A program made the position numbers and the translations under genes. This document shows positions 53,499 to 62,677 of a stretch of DNA of 64,000 nucleotides, piece after piece. This stretch comes from Reyranella massiliensis 521. Lineage in GTDB: Bacteria > Pseudomonadota > Alphaproteobacteria > Reyranellales > Reyranellaceae. The stretch covers positions 1,579,486 to 1,643,485 of the forward strand of contig NZ_HE997181.1 in the NCBI RefSeq assembly GCF_000312425.1, written 5' to 3'. The notes under the pieces were generated by a model. That model saw only the letters and a list, made by a program, of their open reading frames with translations, was not told the origin of the DNA and did no database searches. Each line of letters starts with the position of its first letter. The stretch's first letter is position 1.

Positions 53499-54743
53499 TC
53501 ATTCCGCTGCGATCGATCGCGTGTCTCCTTCCGTGCGCTCGGCGTCGACCATGTAGTCGCGCGTGAGCGGCGTCGCGTCCTGACGGCGCGTGATCTGCAT
53601 CTGGAAGACCATCTGGTTCATGTAACGGAAGGCAACTTCGCAGCCGGCCAGATAGAACTCCCACATGCGACAGAAGCGGTCGTCGTAGCCCGCAAGCTTC
53701 TTGATCTCTTCGCGGTTGGCGAGGAAGCGCTTGCGCCAGTGTCGCAGGGTCTCTGCATAGTGTAGCCGCAGCACCTCGATGTCGGTAACCCAAAGGCCGG
53801 TCTTCTCGATCGCGGCGAGGACTTCCGACAGGGCAGGGGTGTAACCACCGGGGAAGATGTACTTCTTCAGCCAGGTATTGGTGCCGCCCGGTGGTTCCAT
53901 GCGCCCGATCGCATGCAGCACCATGACGCCATCGTCCGTCAGCAACTCCTTCACCTTGCTGAAGTATTCGAGATAATGGGCAGCGCCGACATGCTCGAAC
54001 ATGCCGACGGATACGATACGGTCGTATCGGCCAGGTTCCTGACGATAATCGAGGAGCTTGAAACGCACCTTGTCGGCGATGCCGTCTTCGAGTGCGCGCC
54101 GGCTCGACACCGTGTGCTGTTCAGTCGACAGCGTGACGCCGGTGACGTCGACGTCGAATTCACGGGCGAGGTAGAGACCCATGCCGCCCCAGCCGGAGCC
54201 GATATCGAGAACGCGCTGGCCGGGCTCCAGCAGCATCTTTGCCGCGATATGCCGCTTCTTGTCCTCCTGCGCTGTCTCCAGCGGTTCGTTGCCGGTCTTG
54301 AAGTAGGCGCAGGAATATTGCCGGTCGCGATCGAGGAAGAAGTCGTAGAGCTGGTCTTTGAGGTCGTAGTGATGCGCGACGTTCTTCTGCGCCTTGCCGA
54401 TCGGATTGTACTGCTCGATGGCGCGGAACCAGCCCTGCAGGATGTAGGACCAGCGCACCATCGGCGTCGCTTCCAGGGCAGCGACGTTGCGGCCGAGCAG
54501 GTCGAGGAGATCGTAGAGATCGCCCTGTTCGAGCGTGAGCCTGCCGTCCATGTAGGCTTCGCCCAAGGCGAGCCGGGGACGCAGGGCAATGCGCACACCC
54601 GTCCACCAGTCGCGAATGCGCATGGTGACTGCGGGTCCGGGTTTTTTTCCCGTGAGGTGATGGGGCCGACCGGCCTCATCGATGATGGTCAACTGGCCTT
54701 CACCCACTACACGGGCAAGGACCTTTGCTAGCAGCATCGTCAT
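53499..54743 (-). CDS. cfa: Cyclopropane-fatty-acyl-phospholipid synthase
   Basis: The product has 414 residues from ATG 54,743 (or 54,737), with a G run before it. The SAM motif L-D-I-G-S-G-W-G-G-M-G lies near 187, H-H-Y-D-L near 125 and the conserved L-H-Y-A-E-T-L-R-H-W near 333. It adds a methylene group to unsaturated acyl chains of membrane lipids. The gene stands alone between dnaB and the iron receptor. Stationary-phase or acid control is typical in other bacteria, but no promoter motif is claimed here. Confidence 0.93.
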   Translation of the reverse strand: MTMLLAKVLARVVGEGQLTIIDEAGRPHHLTGKKPGPAVTMRIRDWWTGVRIALRPRLALGEAYMDGRLTLEQGDLYDLLDLLGRNVAALEATPMVRWSYILQGWFRAIEQYNPIGKAQKNVAHHYDLKDQLYDFFLDRDRQYSCAYFKTGNEPLETAQEDKKRHIAAKMLLEPGQRVLDIGSGWGGMGLYLAREFDVDVTGVTLSTEQHTVSSRRALEDGIADKVRFKLLDYRQEPGRYDRIVSVGMFEHVGAAHYLEYFSKVKELLTDDGVMVLHAIGRMEPPGGTNTWLKKYIFPGGYTPALSEVLAAIEKTGLWVTDIEVLRLHYAETLRHWRKRFLANREEIKKLAGYDDRFCRMWEFYLAGCEVAFRYMNQMVFQMQITRRQDATPLTRDYMVDAERTEGDTRSIAAE

Positions 54744-54885
54744 TCCCCCCGGCAACGAGCTGTGGGGCGACCGCAAGCTCGTCCCGTAACTCTACGTCGT
54801 TGTTAAGTGAAATGTTAATCCGAACGGCTTTTTCAAGGCAAAGGGGGTGAGTGCAAAAATACCTCGGGGCAGCCAGAGATTGAGT

Positions 54886-54900
54886 TGCAATTGATTTGCA
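54886..54900. promoter_or_regulatory. Fur/Mur-like dyad upstream of iron receptor
   Basis: TGCAATTGATTTGCA (TGCAA-N5-TTGCA) lies 54 bases before the GTG of the iron-binding protein gene. Fur or Mur sites of alphaproteobacteria have a similar TGCAA dyad. The 210-bp gap also holds the promoter of the cfa gene. Confidence 0.5.
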
Positions 54901-54953
54901 GTCCTGCCGAGCCAGTGTTATCGAACTAATACTCACTCGCAGTGGAGGAAAAC

Positions 54954-55988
54954 GTGAAGCGACGCGCATTGGTAACGACGGGGTTAGCCTTTGGCGCCGG
55001 AGTATTCATTGCCCGGCGCTCCTATGCGCAGGGCGGGACACTGAACCTCTACTCGGCGCGCCACTACAACACGGACGAAGCCCTCTACGGCAATTTTGCA
55101 GATCTGACCGGCATCAAGATCAACCGTGTCGATGCGGAGCCCGATCCGCTCGTCCAGCGCTTGAAGGCGGAAGGCGACAAGAGCCCCTGCGACGTCCTCA
55201 TCACCACGGACGCCGGCCGCATCGAACGCGCCCGCGAGATGGGCCTGCTGCAGTCCGTGAACTCGGCCGTACTGGCCAAGGCCGTGCCCGCGCATCTGCG
55301 CGACCCGGACAATAGCTGGTTCGGCTTCTCCAAGCGTGCCCGCGTCATCTTCTACAACAAGGAGAAGGTGACGGCCGCCGATGCCCCCAAGACCTACGAG
55401 GACCTGGCCGACGCCAAGTGGAAGGGCAAGATCCTGATCCGGCCGTCGGGCCACATCTATAACCAGTCGCTCGTCGGCTCGATCCTGGCTGCGGACGGCC
55501 TGGAGAAGACCGAAGCCTGGGCCAAGGCGGTTGCCGGCAACCTCGCGCGGCCCCCGCGCGGCGGCGACACCGACCAGATCAAGGGCGTCGCGGCCGGGCA
55601 GGCGGAGATCGCCGTAGCGAACACCTATTATTACGTGAACCTCCTGCGCTCGAAAAAGCCGGAGGATCGCGAGGTCGCGGCGAAGGTCGGGGTCGTGTTC
55701 CCCAACCAGGCGAACCGCGGCACGCATGTGAACATCAGCGGCGGCGCGGTAGCCAAGCATGCGCCGAACAAGGAAGCCGCGGTCAAGTTCCTGGAATACC
55801 TGGTGTCGCCGCAGGCGCAGCGTTACTTCGCCGAGGGCAATTCGGAGTTCCCCGTCGTTGCCGGCGTCGAGCTGTCGCCGGAGCTGAAGTCGCTTGGCAC
55901 CTTCAAGGAGGATCAGCTCAACGCCCGCGTCTTCGCGCAGAACAATGCCGAAGCGTTGAAGATCATGGACCGCGCGGGCTGGAAGTAA
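54954..55988 (+). CDS. Fe(3+) ABC transporter substrate-binding protein
   Basis: The product has 344 residues from GTG 54,954, which has GGAGG at good spacing. A Tat-like signal (K-R-R-A-L-V-T-T-G) ends near S-Y-A-Q. The mature start G-T-L-N-L-Y-S-A-R-H-Y and the Tyr-rich A-N-T-Y-Y-Y-V-N (near 224) are ferric ion ligands in FbpA/FutA-type proteins. It binds iron in the periplasm. The permease gene is convergent and overlaps its 3' end by 26 bases, an unusual arrangement. No ATPase gene is in the window. Confidence 0.9.
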   Translation: MKRRALVTTGLAFGAGVFIARRSYAQGGTLNLYSARHYNTDEALYGNFADLTGIKINRVDAEPDPLVQRLKAEGDKSPCDVLITTDAGRIERAREMGLLQSVNSAVLAKAVPAHLRDPDNSWFGFSKRARVIFYNKEKVTAADAPKTYEDLADAKWKGKILIRPSGHIYNQSLVGSILAADGLEKTEAWAKAVAGNLARPPRGGDTDQIKGVAAGQAEIAVANTYYYVNLLRSKKPEDREVAAKVGVVFPNQANRGTHVNISGGAVAKHAPNKEAAVKFLEYLVSPQAQRYFAEGNSEFPVVAGVELSPELKSLGTFKEDQLNARVFAQNNAEALKIMDRAGWK

Positions 55989-57624
55989 TTCTCGCCGTGG
56001 CCGCGACGGCGCGGCTGAGCAGGATCACCGGAACGAGCGACACGGTGACGATGAGGATTGCTCCGACGGCCGCCTGAGCCAGGCGTTCGTCGGAGGCGAA
56101 GCGGAAGACGCCGACCGCCAGCGTGTCGAAGTTGAACGGCCGGATCAGCAAGGTTGCCGGCAGTTCTTTCAGGACCTCGACGAAGGCAATGATCGCGGCC
56201 GTGAGCAGGGGGCCGCGCAGCATCGGCAAGTGGATGAAGCGCAGGACCTGGCACGGCCGGGCGCCGAGCACGCGTGCACTGGCGTCCATGGCCGGATCGA
56301 TCGCAGCCAGTCCAGGCGCGACATTGGCCAGGCCGACCGCCAGGAAACGTACCGTGTAGGCCGTCAGCAGAGCAAACGCCGTGCCGCTCAACAGGAGGCC
56401 GACCGGCACGCCGAAGAGACCCTGCGCCAGCCGGTCGATACCGTGGTCGGCCGCCGCCAGGGGCAGCAGCACGCCGACGGCGATGACGGCACCGGGAATC
56501 GCATAGCCCAGAGAGGCGAACTCGATGGTGCGGTTGAGAGCACGGCGGCGCACCAGGCGGCCGGCATAGCTCAGGAACACTGCCATCGCGACGATGATGA
56601 TGGCGGCGAGCGTGGCGAGCACCAGGCTGTTGATGGCATCGCCCACGAAGTGCTCGTCGGCGACCGTCGCGCCCGAGGTCAGGGCGAGGCGGGCAAGGTG
56701 CAGCGTGGGCAGTACGAAGCCCAGCAGGACCGGGAGGATGCAGGCGGCCGCGGCCAGCAGGCCGGCGCCGGCCGACAACGCCGCCGGTTCGGCATGATGG
56801 CGCAGGTTGGATGCGATGGTGAAACGCGCCCGGCCACGCGAATGGCGCTCCAGCAGGATGAGAACGGCCGCGATTGCGATCAGCGCCAGCGAGATCTGCG
56901 CGGCGCCTTCGCGATTTCCCATGCCGTACCAGGTTCGATAGATCGCCGTCGTGAACGTGTGAACGCCGTAGTACTGGACCGTCCCGAAATCGGCGAGTGC
57001 TTCGAGCAGGGCGAGTGCCGTGCCCGCTGCGACGGCGGGACGGGCGAGCGGCAGGCCGATGCGCAGGAAAGTGCGCCACGGCCCATGGCCCAGGATGCGG
57101 CTCGCCTCCAGCAGCGCCGGCGATTGCGACAGGAACGCCGCGCGTGCCGCGAGATAGACGTAGGGATAGAGGACCAGCGTGAAGAGGAAGGCCACGCCGC
57201 TCGCCGACCCGAGGTCGGGGAACCAATAGTCGGCGCGGCCCCAGCCCATTGTATCGCGAAGCGCCGTCTGGATCGGGCCGGCGTAGGCCAGCAGATCGGC
57301 ATAGGCGTAACCGATGATGTAGGTCGGCAGGACCAGCGGCAGCAGAAGCGCCCATTGCAGGATGCGGCTGCCGGGGAAGCGGCACATGGTGACCAGCCAG
57401 GCGGTGCCGGTGCCAATGACGACGGTGCCGGCGCCGACGCCCAGCAACAGGACAATCGTGTTGGCGACGATGTCGGAAAGCTGGGTTTCGGCGAGGTGGC
57501 GCCAGAGCTCGCCCTGCCACGTGAAGAGGCTGGAGGCGATGCCGAGCAGCGGCATCGCCACAAGGGCTGCAACGCAGAAAGCGCCCAGTCGCCAGATCAC
57601 GGCAGAAGTCCGTCCGATCGCCAC
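55963..57624 (-). CDS. Fe(3+) ABC transporter permease (FbpB type)
   Basis: The product has up to 553 residues from GTG 57,624; GTG 57,600 has a better GGACGGA upstream and would give 545. It has two homologous halves, each with about six membrane helices and the E-A-x-x-x-x-G-x-x-x-x-x-x-x-x-L-P loop (E-A-S-R-I-L-G-H-G-P-W and D-A-S-A-R-V-L-G-A-R-P). This is the fused ferric permease form. It should pair with the receptor gene that overlaps it tail to tail. It is read leftwards from the rplI side, 73 bases after the ribosomal gene. Confidence 0.9.
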   Translation of the reverse strand: MAIGRTSAVIWRLGAFCVAALVAMPLLGIASSLFTWQGELWRHLAETQLSDIVANTIVLLLGVGAGTVVIGTGTAWLVTMCRFPGSRILQWALLLPLVLPTYIIGYAYADLLAYAGPIQTALRDTMGWGRADYWFPDLGSASGVAFLFTLVLYPYVYLAARAAFLSQSPALLEASRILGHGPWRTFLRIGLPLARPAVAAGTALALLEALADFGTVQYYGVHTFTTAIYRTWYGMGNREGAAQISLALIAIAAVLILLERHSRGRARFTIASNLRHHAEPAALSAGAGLLAAAACILPVLLGFVLPTLHLARLALTSGATVADEHFVGDAINSLVLATLAAIIIVAMAVFLSYAGRLVRRRALNRTIEFASLGYAIPGAVIAVGVLLPLAAADHGIDRLAQGLFGVPVGLLLSGTAFALLTAYTVRFLAVGLANVAPGLAAIDPAMDASARVLGARPCQVLRFIHLPMLRGPLLTAAIIAFVEVLKELPATLLIRPFNFDTLAVGVFRFASDERLAQAAVGAILIVTVSLVPVILLSRAVAATARITSSPRGP

Positions 57625-57697
57625 AAAAGAAAACGCATGCCACCGGGGTACGATGGCATGCGTTCGCAGACTTGCACGGTGCCCGGGGGCACGCGAG

Positions 57698-58339
57698 CTA
57701 CTTCTTTTCGGCCGGTGCTTCTTCGCCCTCGGCTGGAGCCTCGGCAGCTTCGCTCTCGGCAGCGGCCTTGGCTTCGAACAGCGCGGCGGCCTGTTCGGCA
57801 GCACGCTGAGCGGCTTCCGCGGCTTCCATCGCTGCGCGTTCGGTCTCGGCAACCAGCGTGCCGCCCTTGCTGAGGAACTCGGCCTCGTCGGGCGAACGGG
57901 CAACGATCGTGGTGATCTCGACCGTGACTTCCGGATGGAGGTGCACCTTGATCTTGTGCGCGCCCAGCGTCTTGATCGGCTTGTCGAGCTCGATCTGGCT
58001 GCGCTGGAGCTTGACGCCTTCCGCAACAGCGCCGTCGGCGATGTCGCGCGAGGTGACCGAACCGTAGAGCTGCAGGGCTTCCGACGCCTGGCGGATCAGA
58101 GTGACCTTGAGGTCGCTCATCTTCGCGCCGACGGCCTCGGCTTCCGAGCGGCGCTCGAGGTTCTGGGCCTCGAGAGTCTTACGCTGCGACTCGAAGTAGG
58201 TGATGTTGTCCTTGGTGGCGCGCAGGGCCTTCTTCTGCGGCAGGAGGAAGTTGCGGGCGAAGCCGGGCTTCACCTTCACAACATCGCCCATCTGACCGAG
58301 CTTCGGCACGCGCTCCAGCAGGATGACGTTCATCGGCAT
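57698..58339 (-). CDS. rplI: 50S ribosomal protein L9
   Basis: The product has 213 residues, longer than the typical 150. The N-terminal domain (M-N-V-I-L-L-E-R-V-P-K-L-G-Q-M-G-D) and the central helix are standard, and the C-terminal domain follows. A 60-residue Ala/Glu-rich tail (A-A-E-A-A-Q-R-A-A-E-Q and E-A-P-A-E-G-E-E-A-P-A) is typical for alphaproteobacteria. It ends the rpsF-rpsR-rplI operon. Confidence 0.97.
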   Translation of the reverse strand: MPMNVILLERVPKLGQMGDVVKVKPGFARNFLLPQKKALRATKDNITYFESQRKTLEAQNLERRSEAEAVGAKMSDLKVTLIRQASEALQLYGSVTSRDIADGAVAEGVKLQRSQIELDKPIKTLGAHKIKVHLHPEVTVEITTIVARSPDEAEFLSKGGTLVAETERAAMEAAEAAQRAAEQAAALFEAKAAAESEAAEAPAEGEEAPAEKK

Positions 58340-58354
58340 GATCGCGTCTCCTGG

Positions 58355-58588
58355 TTAGGCGATTACGTAGGGCAGGAGCGCCAGGAAGCGGGCGCGCTTG
58401 ATCGCCTGGGCGAGCTCACGCTGCTTCTTGGACGAGACCGCCGAAATGCGGCTCGGAACGATCTTGCCGCGTTCGGAGACGAAACGCTGCAGAAGGCGCA
58501 CGTCCTTGTAGTCGATCTTCGGCGCATTGGCGCCCGAGAACGGGCAGCTCTTGCGGCGACGGGTGAAGGGGCGGCGTTGCGCGCTCAT
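58355..58588 (-). CDS. rpsR: 30S ribosomal protein S18
   Basis: The product has 77 residues. [20 protein letters not shown] is the family start, followed by [16 protein letters not shown]. It binds S6 in the platform of the 30S subunit. Its start overlaps the rpsF stop by four bases, and rplI follows 15 bases later. Confidence 0.97.
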   Translation of the reverse strand: MSAQRRPFTRRRKSCPFSGANAPKIDYKDVRLLQRFVSERGKIVPSRISAVSSKKQRELAQAIKRARFLALLPYVIA

Positions 58589-59037
58589 TCTTCTTCTCCT
58601 GCTTGGATGGCGACCGGCGCGGCAGCTTCGTCACCGAAGCGCGGACGCTCGCGGCGCGGCGGACGGTCGCCCCAGCGATCGCCACGATCGCCGCCCGGAC
58701 GGTCCGACTTCTCGGCGCTGCGCTGCATGACGGCCGAGGGGCCTTCCTCGAGCTCGTCGACGCGAACCGTGATGAAGCGGATGATGTCTTCGTTGATCGA
58801 CATCGTGCGCTCCAGCTCCTTCACCGCCGCCGACGGGGCGTCGATGTTGAGCAGGGTGTAGTGGCCCTTGCGGTTCTTCTTGATGCGATAGGTCAGCGAG
58901 CGCAGGCCCCAGTACTCCTTCTTGGAGACGGTGCCGCCCAGGCCGGTGACCAGCTCGGCGAACTGGTTGGTCAGTGCCTCCACCTGCGTCGTCGGGACAT
59001 CCTGACGCGCAATGAAGACGTTCTCGTAGAGTGCCAT
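58585..59037 (-). CDS. rpsF: 30S ribosomal protein S6
   Basis: The product has 150 residues. [13 protein letters not shown] and the closing T-V-R-V-D-E-L fit S6. A C-terminal extension of about 50 residues, rich in Arg, Gly and Asp ([14 protein letters not shown]), is common in alphaproteobacteria. It heads the operon. An AAGGAGC precedes the ATG. A stable stem-loop lies 40 to 71 bases upstream in the leader, where S6-S18 autoregulation could act. Confidence 0.97.
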   Translation of the reverse strand: MALYENVFIARQDVPTTQVEALTNQFAELVTGLGGTVSKKEYWGLRSLTYRIKKNRKGHYTLLNIDAPSAAVKELERTMSINEDIIRFITVRVDELEEGPSAVMQRSAEKSDRPGGDRGDRWGDRPPRRERPRFGDEAAAPVAIQAGEEE

Positions 59038-59076
59038 GTCGTTTTGGCTCCTTATGGCTGTTAGCGACCCGGAGTT

Positions 59077-59108
59077 CAGGGAACCGGCCGGATCTAGCCG
59101 GCTCCCTG
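59077..59108 (-). promoter_or_regulatory. Stem-loop in rpsF leader
   Basis: The leader RNA can form a 12-bp stem (CAGGGAGCCGGC with GCCGGUUCCCUG, one G-U pair) around an eight-base loop. On the other strand the same position is an A-C mismatch, so the fold is specific for the rpsF transcript. A second hairpin (CGGGGCC and GGCCCCG, 59,151-59,170) lies further upstream. It may be an S6-S18 control element. Confidence 0.45.
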
Positions 59109-59290
59109 CATCTGCCCCAAACGGGTGGATGCTCGAGCCGGCAAGGAGATCGGGGCCGATTTAGGCCCCGAAGAGCGGCGGTTATACAGGCCCACCGCCC
59201 GAAATCAAGCAATCCCGGTGCGGCTTGACTGCGTCGGGCGCGCCGGTATGACTGCCCGCAATTCGCGTCGAACAAAGGGGGAAAACGCGT

Positions 59291-60232
59291 ATGAGTCGGG
59301 CTTTCGTCTTCCCGGGCCAGGGATCTCAGGCCGTCGGCATGGGCGTCGACCTCGCAGGAGCCTTCACGACCGCCCGCGACGTATTCGGCGAAGTCGACGA
59401 GGCGTTGGGCCAGAATTTGTCGAAGCTGATGCGGGAAGGGCCCGAAAGCGACCTGACCCTGACCGAGAATGCCCAGCCCGCCCTGATGGCCGTGAGCGTC
59501 GCGGTCGTGCGGATCCTCGAAAAGGACGGCGGTAAGCCACTACCGTCTCTGGCGGACTATGTCGCCGGCCATTCGCTCGGCGAATACTCAGCCCTCGCGG
59601 CCGCAGGCGCGCTACAGCTCGCAGACGCCGCGAGACTCCTGAAGTTGCGCGGCCAGTCCATGCAGAAGGCCGTGCCGGTCGGCGTCGGCGCCATGGCGGC
59701 CCTGTTGGGCATCGAGCTCGAACCGGCGCAGGAAGCCTGCAAGGAAGCCGCGCAGGGCCAGATCGTGGCCGTGGCCAACGACAATGGCGGCGGTCAGGTC
59801 GTAGTCAGCGGCCATAAGGAAGCCGTCGAACGGGCGATCGAGGCGGCCAAGGCCAAGGGCTGCAAGCGCGGCATGATGCTGCCGGTGAGCGCGCCCTTCC
59901 ATTGCCCGTTGATGCAGCCCGCCGCCGATGCGATGAAGGCGGCGCTCGAAGGCGTCGCGCTAGTGCCGCCGCGGGTCCCGTTGGTGGCCAACGTGCTGGC
60001 CGCCGAAGTCAGCGACCCAGGTGCGATCAAGCAGCGGCTGGTGGAACAGGTGACGGGCCTCGTGCGCTGGCGCGAAGGCGTGCAGTACATGAAGACGAAG
60101 GGCATCGACACGCTGGTCGAGTGCGGCACCGGCAAGGTCCTGTCGGGCCTGGTCAAGCGCATCGACAAGGATATGACGGGCCTGGCGCTCAATACGCCGT
60201 CCGACATCGAAGCCTTCCTGAAAACCGCCTGA
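59291..60232 (+). CDS. fabD: Malonyl-CoA:ACP transacylase
   Basis: The product has 313 residues. F-P-G-Q-G-S-Q opens it, the catalytic Ser lies in G-H-S-L-G-E-Y near 98, and the His partner in A-P-F-H-C-P. It loads malonate onto ACP for fatty acid synthesis. AAAGGGGG precedes the ATG. It diverges from rpsF with a 253-bp gap. It heads the fabD-fabG-acpP-fabF-mltG set. Confidence 0.96.
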   Translation: MSRAFVFPGQGSQAVGMGVDLAGAFTTARDVFGEVDEALGQNLSKLMREGPESDLTLTENAQPALMAVSVAVVRILEKDGGKPLPSLADYVAGHSLGEYSALAAAGALQLADAARLLKLRGQSMQKAVPVGVGAMAALLGIELEPAQEACKEAAQGQIVAVANDNGGGQVVVSGHKEAVERAIEAAKAKGCKRGMMLPVSAPFHCPLMQPAADAMKAALEGVALVPPRVPLVANVLAAEVSDPGAIKQRLVEQVTGLVRWREGVQYMKTKGIDTLVECGTGKVLSGLVKRIDKDMTGLALNTPSDIEAFLKTA

Positions 60233-60243
60233 GGAGTAGCGGC

Positions 60244-60981
60244 ATGTTCAATCTCAGCGGCAAGGCAGCCCTCGTGACCGGCGCGTCGGGCGGCATCGGC
60301 GGCGCGATCGCCCGGGCTCTGCACAAGCAGGGCGCGACCGTCACCCTGTCGGGCACGCGTGCGGATGCCCTGGAACAGCTCAAGGCTGAGCTCGGCGAGC
60401 GGGCTCATGTCGTTGCCGCGAAGATGGACGACGCTGCCGACATCGAACGCCTGGCCAAGGAGGCCGAGGCGGCGATGGGCAAGATCGACATTCTGGTGAA
60501 CAATGCCGGCATCACGCGCGACAACATCTCGATGCGCATGAAGGACGAGGAGTGGGAGAAGGTACTGCAGGTGAATCTCACCGGCACCTTTCGCCTCACG
60601 CGCGCGGCGATGCGCGGCATGATGAAGCGCCGGTTCGGCCGCGTCATCAACATCACCTCGATCGTCGGCGTTACCGGCAACCCCGGCCAGGCGAACTACG
60701 CGGCCGCCAAGGCCGGCCTCATCGGCATGTCGAAGTCGCTGGCGCAGGAGCTGGCCTCGCGCGGGATCACCGTGAACTGCGTGGCGCCGGGTTTCATCGC
60801 CACGCCGATGACCGACGCCCTGACCGACGACCAGAAGAAGGCAATCCTCGGCCGCGTGCCGGCGGACCGCCTGGGCGCGCCCGAGGAAATCGCGTCCGGC
60901 GTCGTCTATCTGGCCAGCGACGAAGCGGGCTATGTCACCGGCCAGACCCTCCACATCAATGGCGGGATGGCGATGATCTGA
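60244..60981 (+). CDS. fabG: 3-oxoacyl-ACP reductase
   Basis: The product has 245 residues from ATG 60,244. T-G-A-S-G-G-I-G binds NADPH, N-N-A-G lies near 87, and the Ser/Tyr/Lys set is in N-I-T-S-I-V-G-V-T-G-N-P-G-Q-A-N-Y-A-A-A-K. P-G-F-I-A-T-P-M and the closing I-N-G-G-M-A-M-I are typical FabG. It reduces the beta-keto group. It starts 11 bases after fabD. Confidence 0.96.
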   Translation: MFNLSGKAALVTGASGGIGGAIARALHKQGATVTLSGTRADALEQLKAELGERAHVVAAKMDDAADIERLAKEAEAAMGKIDILVNNAGITRDNISMRMKDEEWEKVLQVNLTGTFRLTRAAMRGMMKRRFGRVINITSIVGVTGNPGQANYAAAKAGLIGMSKSLAQELASRGITVNCVAPGFIATPMTDALTDDQKKAILGRVPADRLGAPEEIASGVVYLASDEAGYVTGQTLHINGGMAMI

Positions 60982-61066
60982 GGGGAGGTCTTTGGGACAA
61001 CCCTTCAAGTGCCTGATTTTGTGGGCTTTTCGGTCCTAGCCAATGGCCGTGGAGCTATGTTAAGAG

Positions 61067-61106
61067 CCCGGACTTCGCCCATCCCCTTAGGCGACCGGGA
61101 TTTTTT
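61067..61106 (+). terminator. Terminator-like hairpin before acpP
   Basis: CCCGG-act-TCGCC and GGCGA-CCGGG pair around a ten-base loop with a three-base bulge, followed by A and six T. It lies 24 bases before the acpP ATG and may end the fabD-fabG message or limit readthrough into acpP. Confidence 0.6.
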
Positions 61107-61130
61107 GGATAGATCGGGAAGGATAAGAAA

Positions 61131-61370
61131 ATGAGCGATATTGCCGAGCGCGTTAAGAAGATCGTCGTGGAGCATCTCGGCGTCGAGGCCGCGCAGGTCA
61201 AGGAAGACGCCAAGTTCATCGACGATCTCGGCGCGGACAGCCTCGACACGGTCGAGCTGGTGATGGCGTTCGAAGAAGAGTTCGGCATCGAGATCCCGGA
61301 CGACGCGGCGGAGAAGATCCAGACCGTCGGCGACGCGATCGGTTTCATCAAAGGCAACGCGAAGTCCTGA
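61131..61370 (+). CDS. acpP: Acyl carrier protein
   Basis: The product has 79 residues. Ser37 in [12 protein letters not shown] is the phosphopantetheine site. The protein is acidic and helical, as expected. GGAAGGAT precedes the ATG. It carries acyl intermediates in fatty acid synthesis. The upstream hairpin suggests its own promoter or partial readthrough, which would give it higher expression than its neighbours. Confidence 0.97.
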   Translation: MSDIAERVKKIVVEHLGVEAAQVKEDAKFIDDLGADSLDTVELVMAFEEEFGIEIPDDAAEKIQTVGDAIGFIKGNAKS

Positions 61371-61401
61371 TCTTCGCCGGTTCCTGCAGCTAGGAAGGCG
61401 G

Positions 61402-62661
61402 ATGATGAGGCGAGTCGTCGTAACTGGTATGGGTATGGTGACGCCGTTGGGTGACGGCGTCGATACGAACTGGCGTCGCCTCATGGCGGCGGAGTCCGGC
61501 ATTCGGGCCATCCAGGCTTTCGACACCTCCGATCTCGCGACCAAGATCGCGGGCGAGGTGCCGCTGGGCGACAAGGCGAACGGGCACTTCAATGCCGACG
61601 CCTACATCGCGCCCAAGGACCAGCGAAAGCTCGACAAGTTCATCGTCTTCGGTCTCGCGGCCGCCGAACAGGCGGTCGAGGATTCCGGCTGGAAGCCGCA
61701 GGACGAAGAGGGCATGACCCGAACCGGCGTCATGATCGGCGCCGGCATCGGCGGCCTGCAGACGATCTACGAGACGTCGTTGGTGTTGAAGGAACGTGGA
61801 CCGCGGCGCGTCAGCCCGTTCTTCATTCCCTCGGCGCTGATCAACCTCGTTTCCGGCCAGGTCTCGATCAAGTACGGCTTCAAGGGACCGAACCATTCGG
61901 TGGTCACGGCCTGCGCGACTGGGGCCCATGCTCTGGGCGATGCGGCACGACTGATCCAGCTTGAGGACGCCGATGTGATGGTGGCCGGCGGTGCAGAAGC
62001 CGCGATCTGCCGCATCGGCATCGCGGGCTTCAACGCCTGCAAGGCACTGTCGACCGACTTCAACGACACGCCGACCCGGGCCTCGCGGCCATGGGACAAG
62101 CGGCGCGACGGCTTCGTCATGGGCGAGGGCGCGGGCTGCGTGGTGCTCGAAGAATACGAACACGCCAAGAAGCGTGGCGCCAAGATCTACGCCGAAATCG
62201 TGGGCTACGGCCTCTCCGGCGACGCCTATCACATCACCGCACCGTCCGAGGATGGCGACGGGGCGATGCGTGCCATGAAGGCGGCGCTCAAGCGTGCCAA
62301 GCTCGGCACCGACCAGATCGACTACGTGAACGCCCATGGCACCTCGACGATGGCCGACGTCATCGAGCTTGGCGCCGTCAAGCGGGCGTTCGGCGAAGAC
62401 GCCTACAAGCTCTCCATGTCGTCGACCAAGTCGGCGACGGGACACCTGCTGGGCGCTGCTGGTGCGATCGAGGCGATCTATGCGATCAAGTCGATCAACG
62501 AGCAGGCCGTTCCGCCGACCCTCAACCTCGACGAGCCCGACGAAGGTTGCGACATCGACCTGGTGCCCAAGCAGGCCAAGCAGCGCAAAGTTCGCTATGC
62601 GCTCAGCAATTCGTTTGGATTTGGTGGCACCAACGCTTCCTTGATCGTCGGCGCCGTCTGA
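61402..62661 (+). CDS. fabF: 3-oxoacyl-ACP synthase II
   Basis: The product has 419 residues. The catalytic Cys is in V-V-T-A-C-A-T-G-A-H near 172, and the His pair in N-A-H-G-T-S-T and S-A-T-G-H-L-L-G-A-A-G-A. It extends acyl chains by condensation with malonyl-ACP. The start ATG-ATG at 61,402 has GGAAGG upstream. It follows acpP by 31 bases. Confidence 0.96.
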   Translation: MMRRVVVTGMGMVTPLGDGVDTNWRRLMAAESGIRAIQAFDTSDLATKIAGEVPLGDKANGHFNADAYIAPKDQRKLDKFIVFGLAAAEQAVEDSGWKPQDEEGMTRTGVMIGAGIGGLQTIYETSLVLKERGPRRVSPFFIPSALINLVSGQVSIKYGFKGPNHSVVTACATGAHALGDAARLIQLEDADVMVAGGAEAAICRIGIAGFNACKALSTDFNDTPTRASRPWDKRRDGFVMGEGAGCVVLEEYEHAKKRGAKIYAEIVGYGLSGDAYHITAPSEDGDGAMRAMKAALKRAKLGTDQIDYVNAHGTSTMADVIELGAVKRAFGEDAYKLSMSSTKSATGHLLGAAGAIEAIYAIKSINEQAVPPTLNLDEPDEGCDIDLVPKQAKQRKVRYALSNSFGFGGTNASLIVGAV

Positions 62662-62677
62662 CCGCCGGGAGCTGAGT

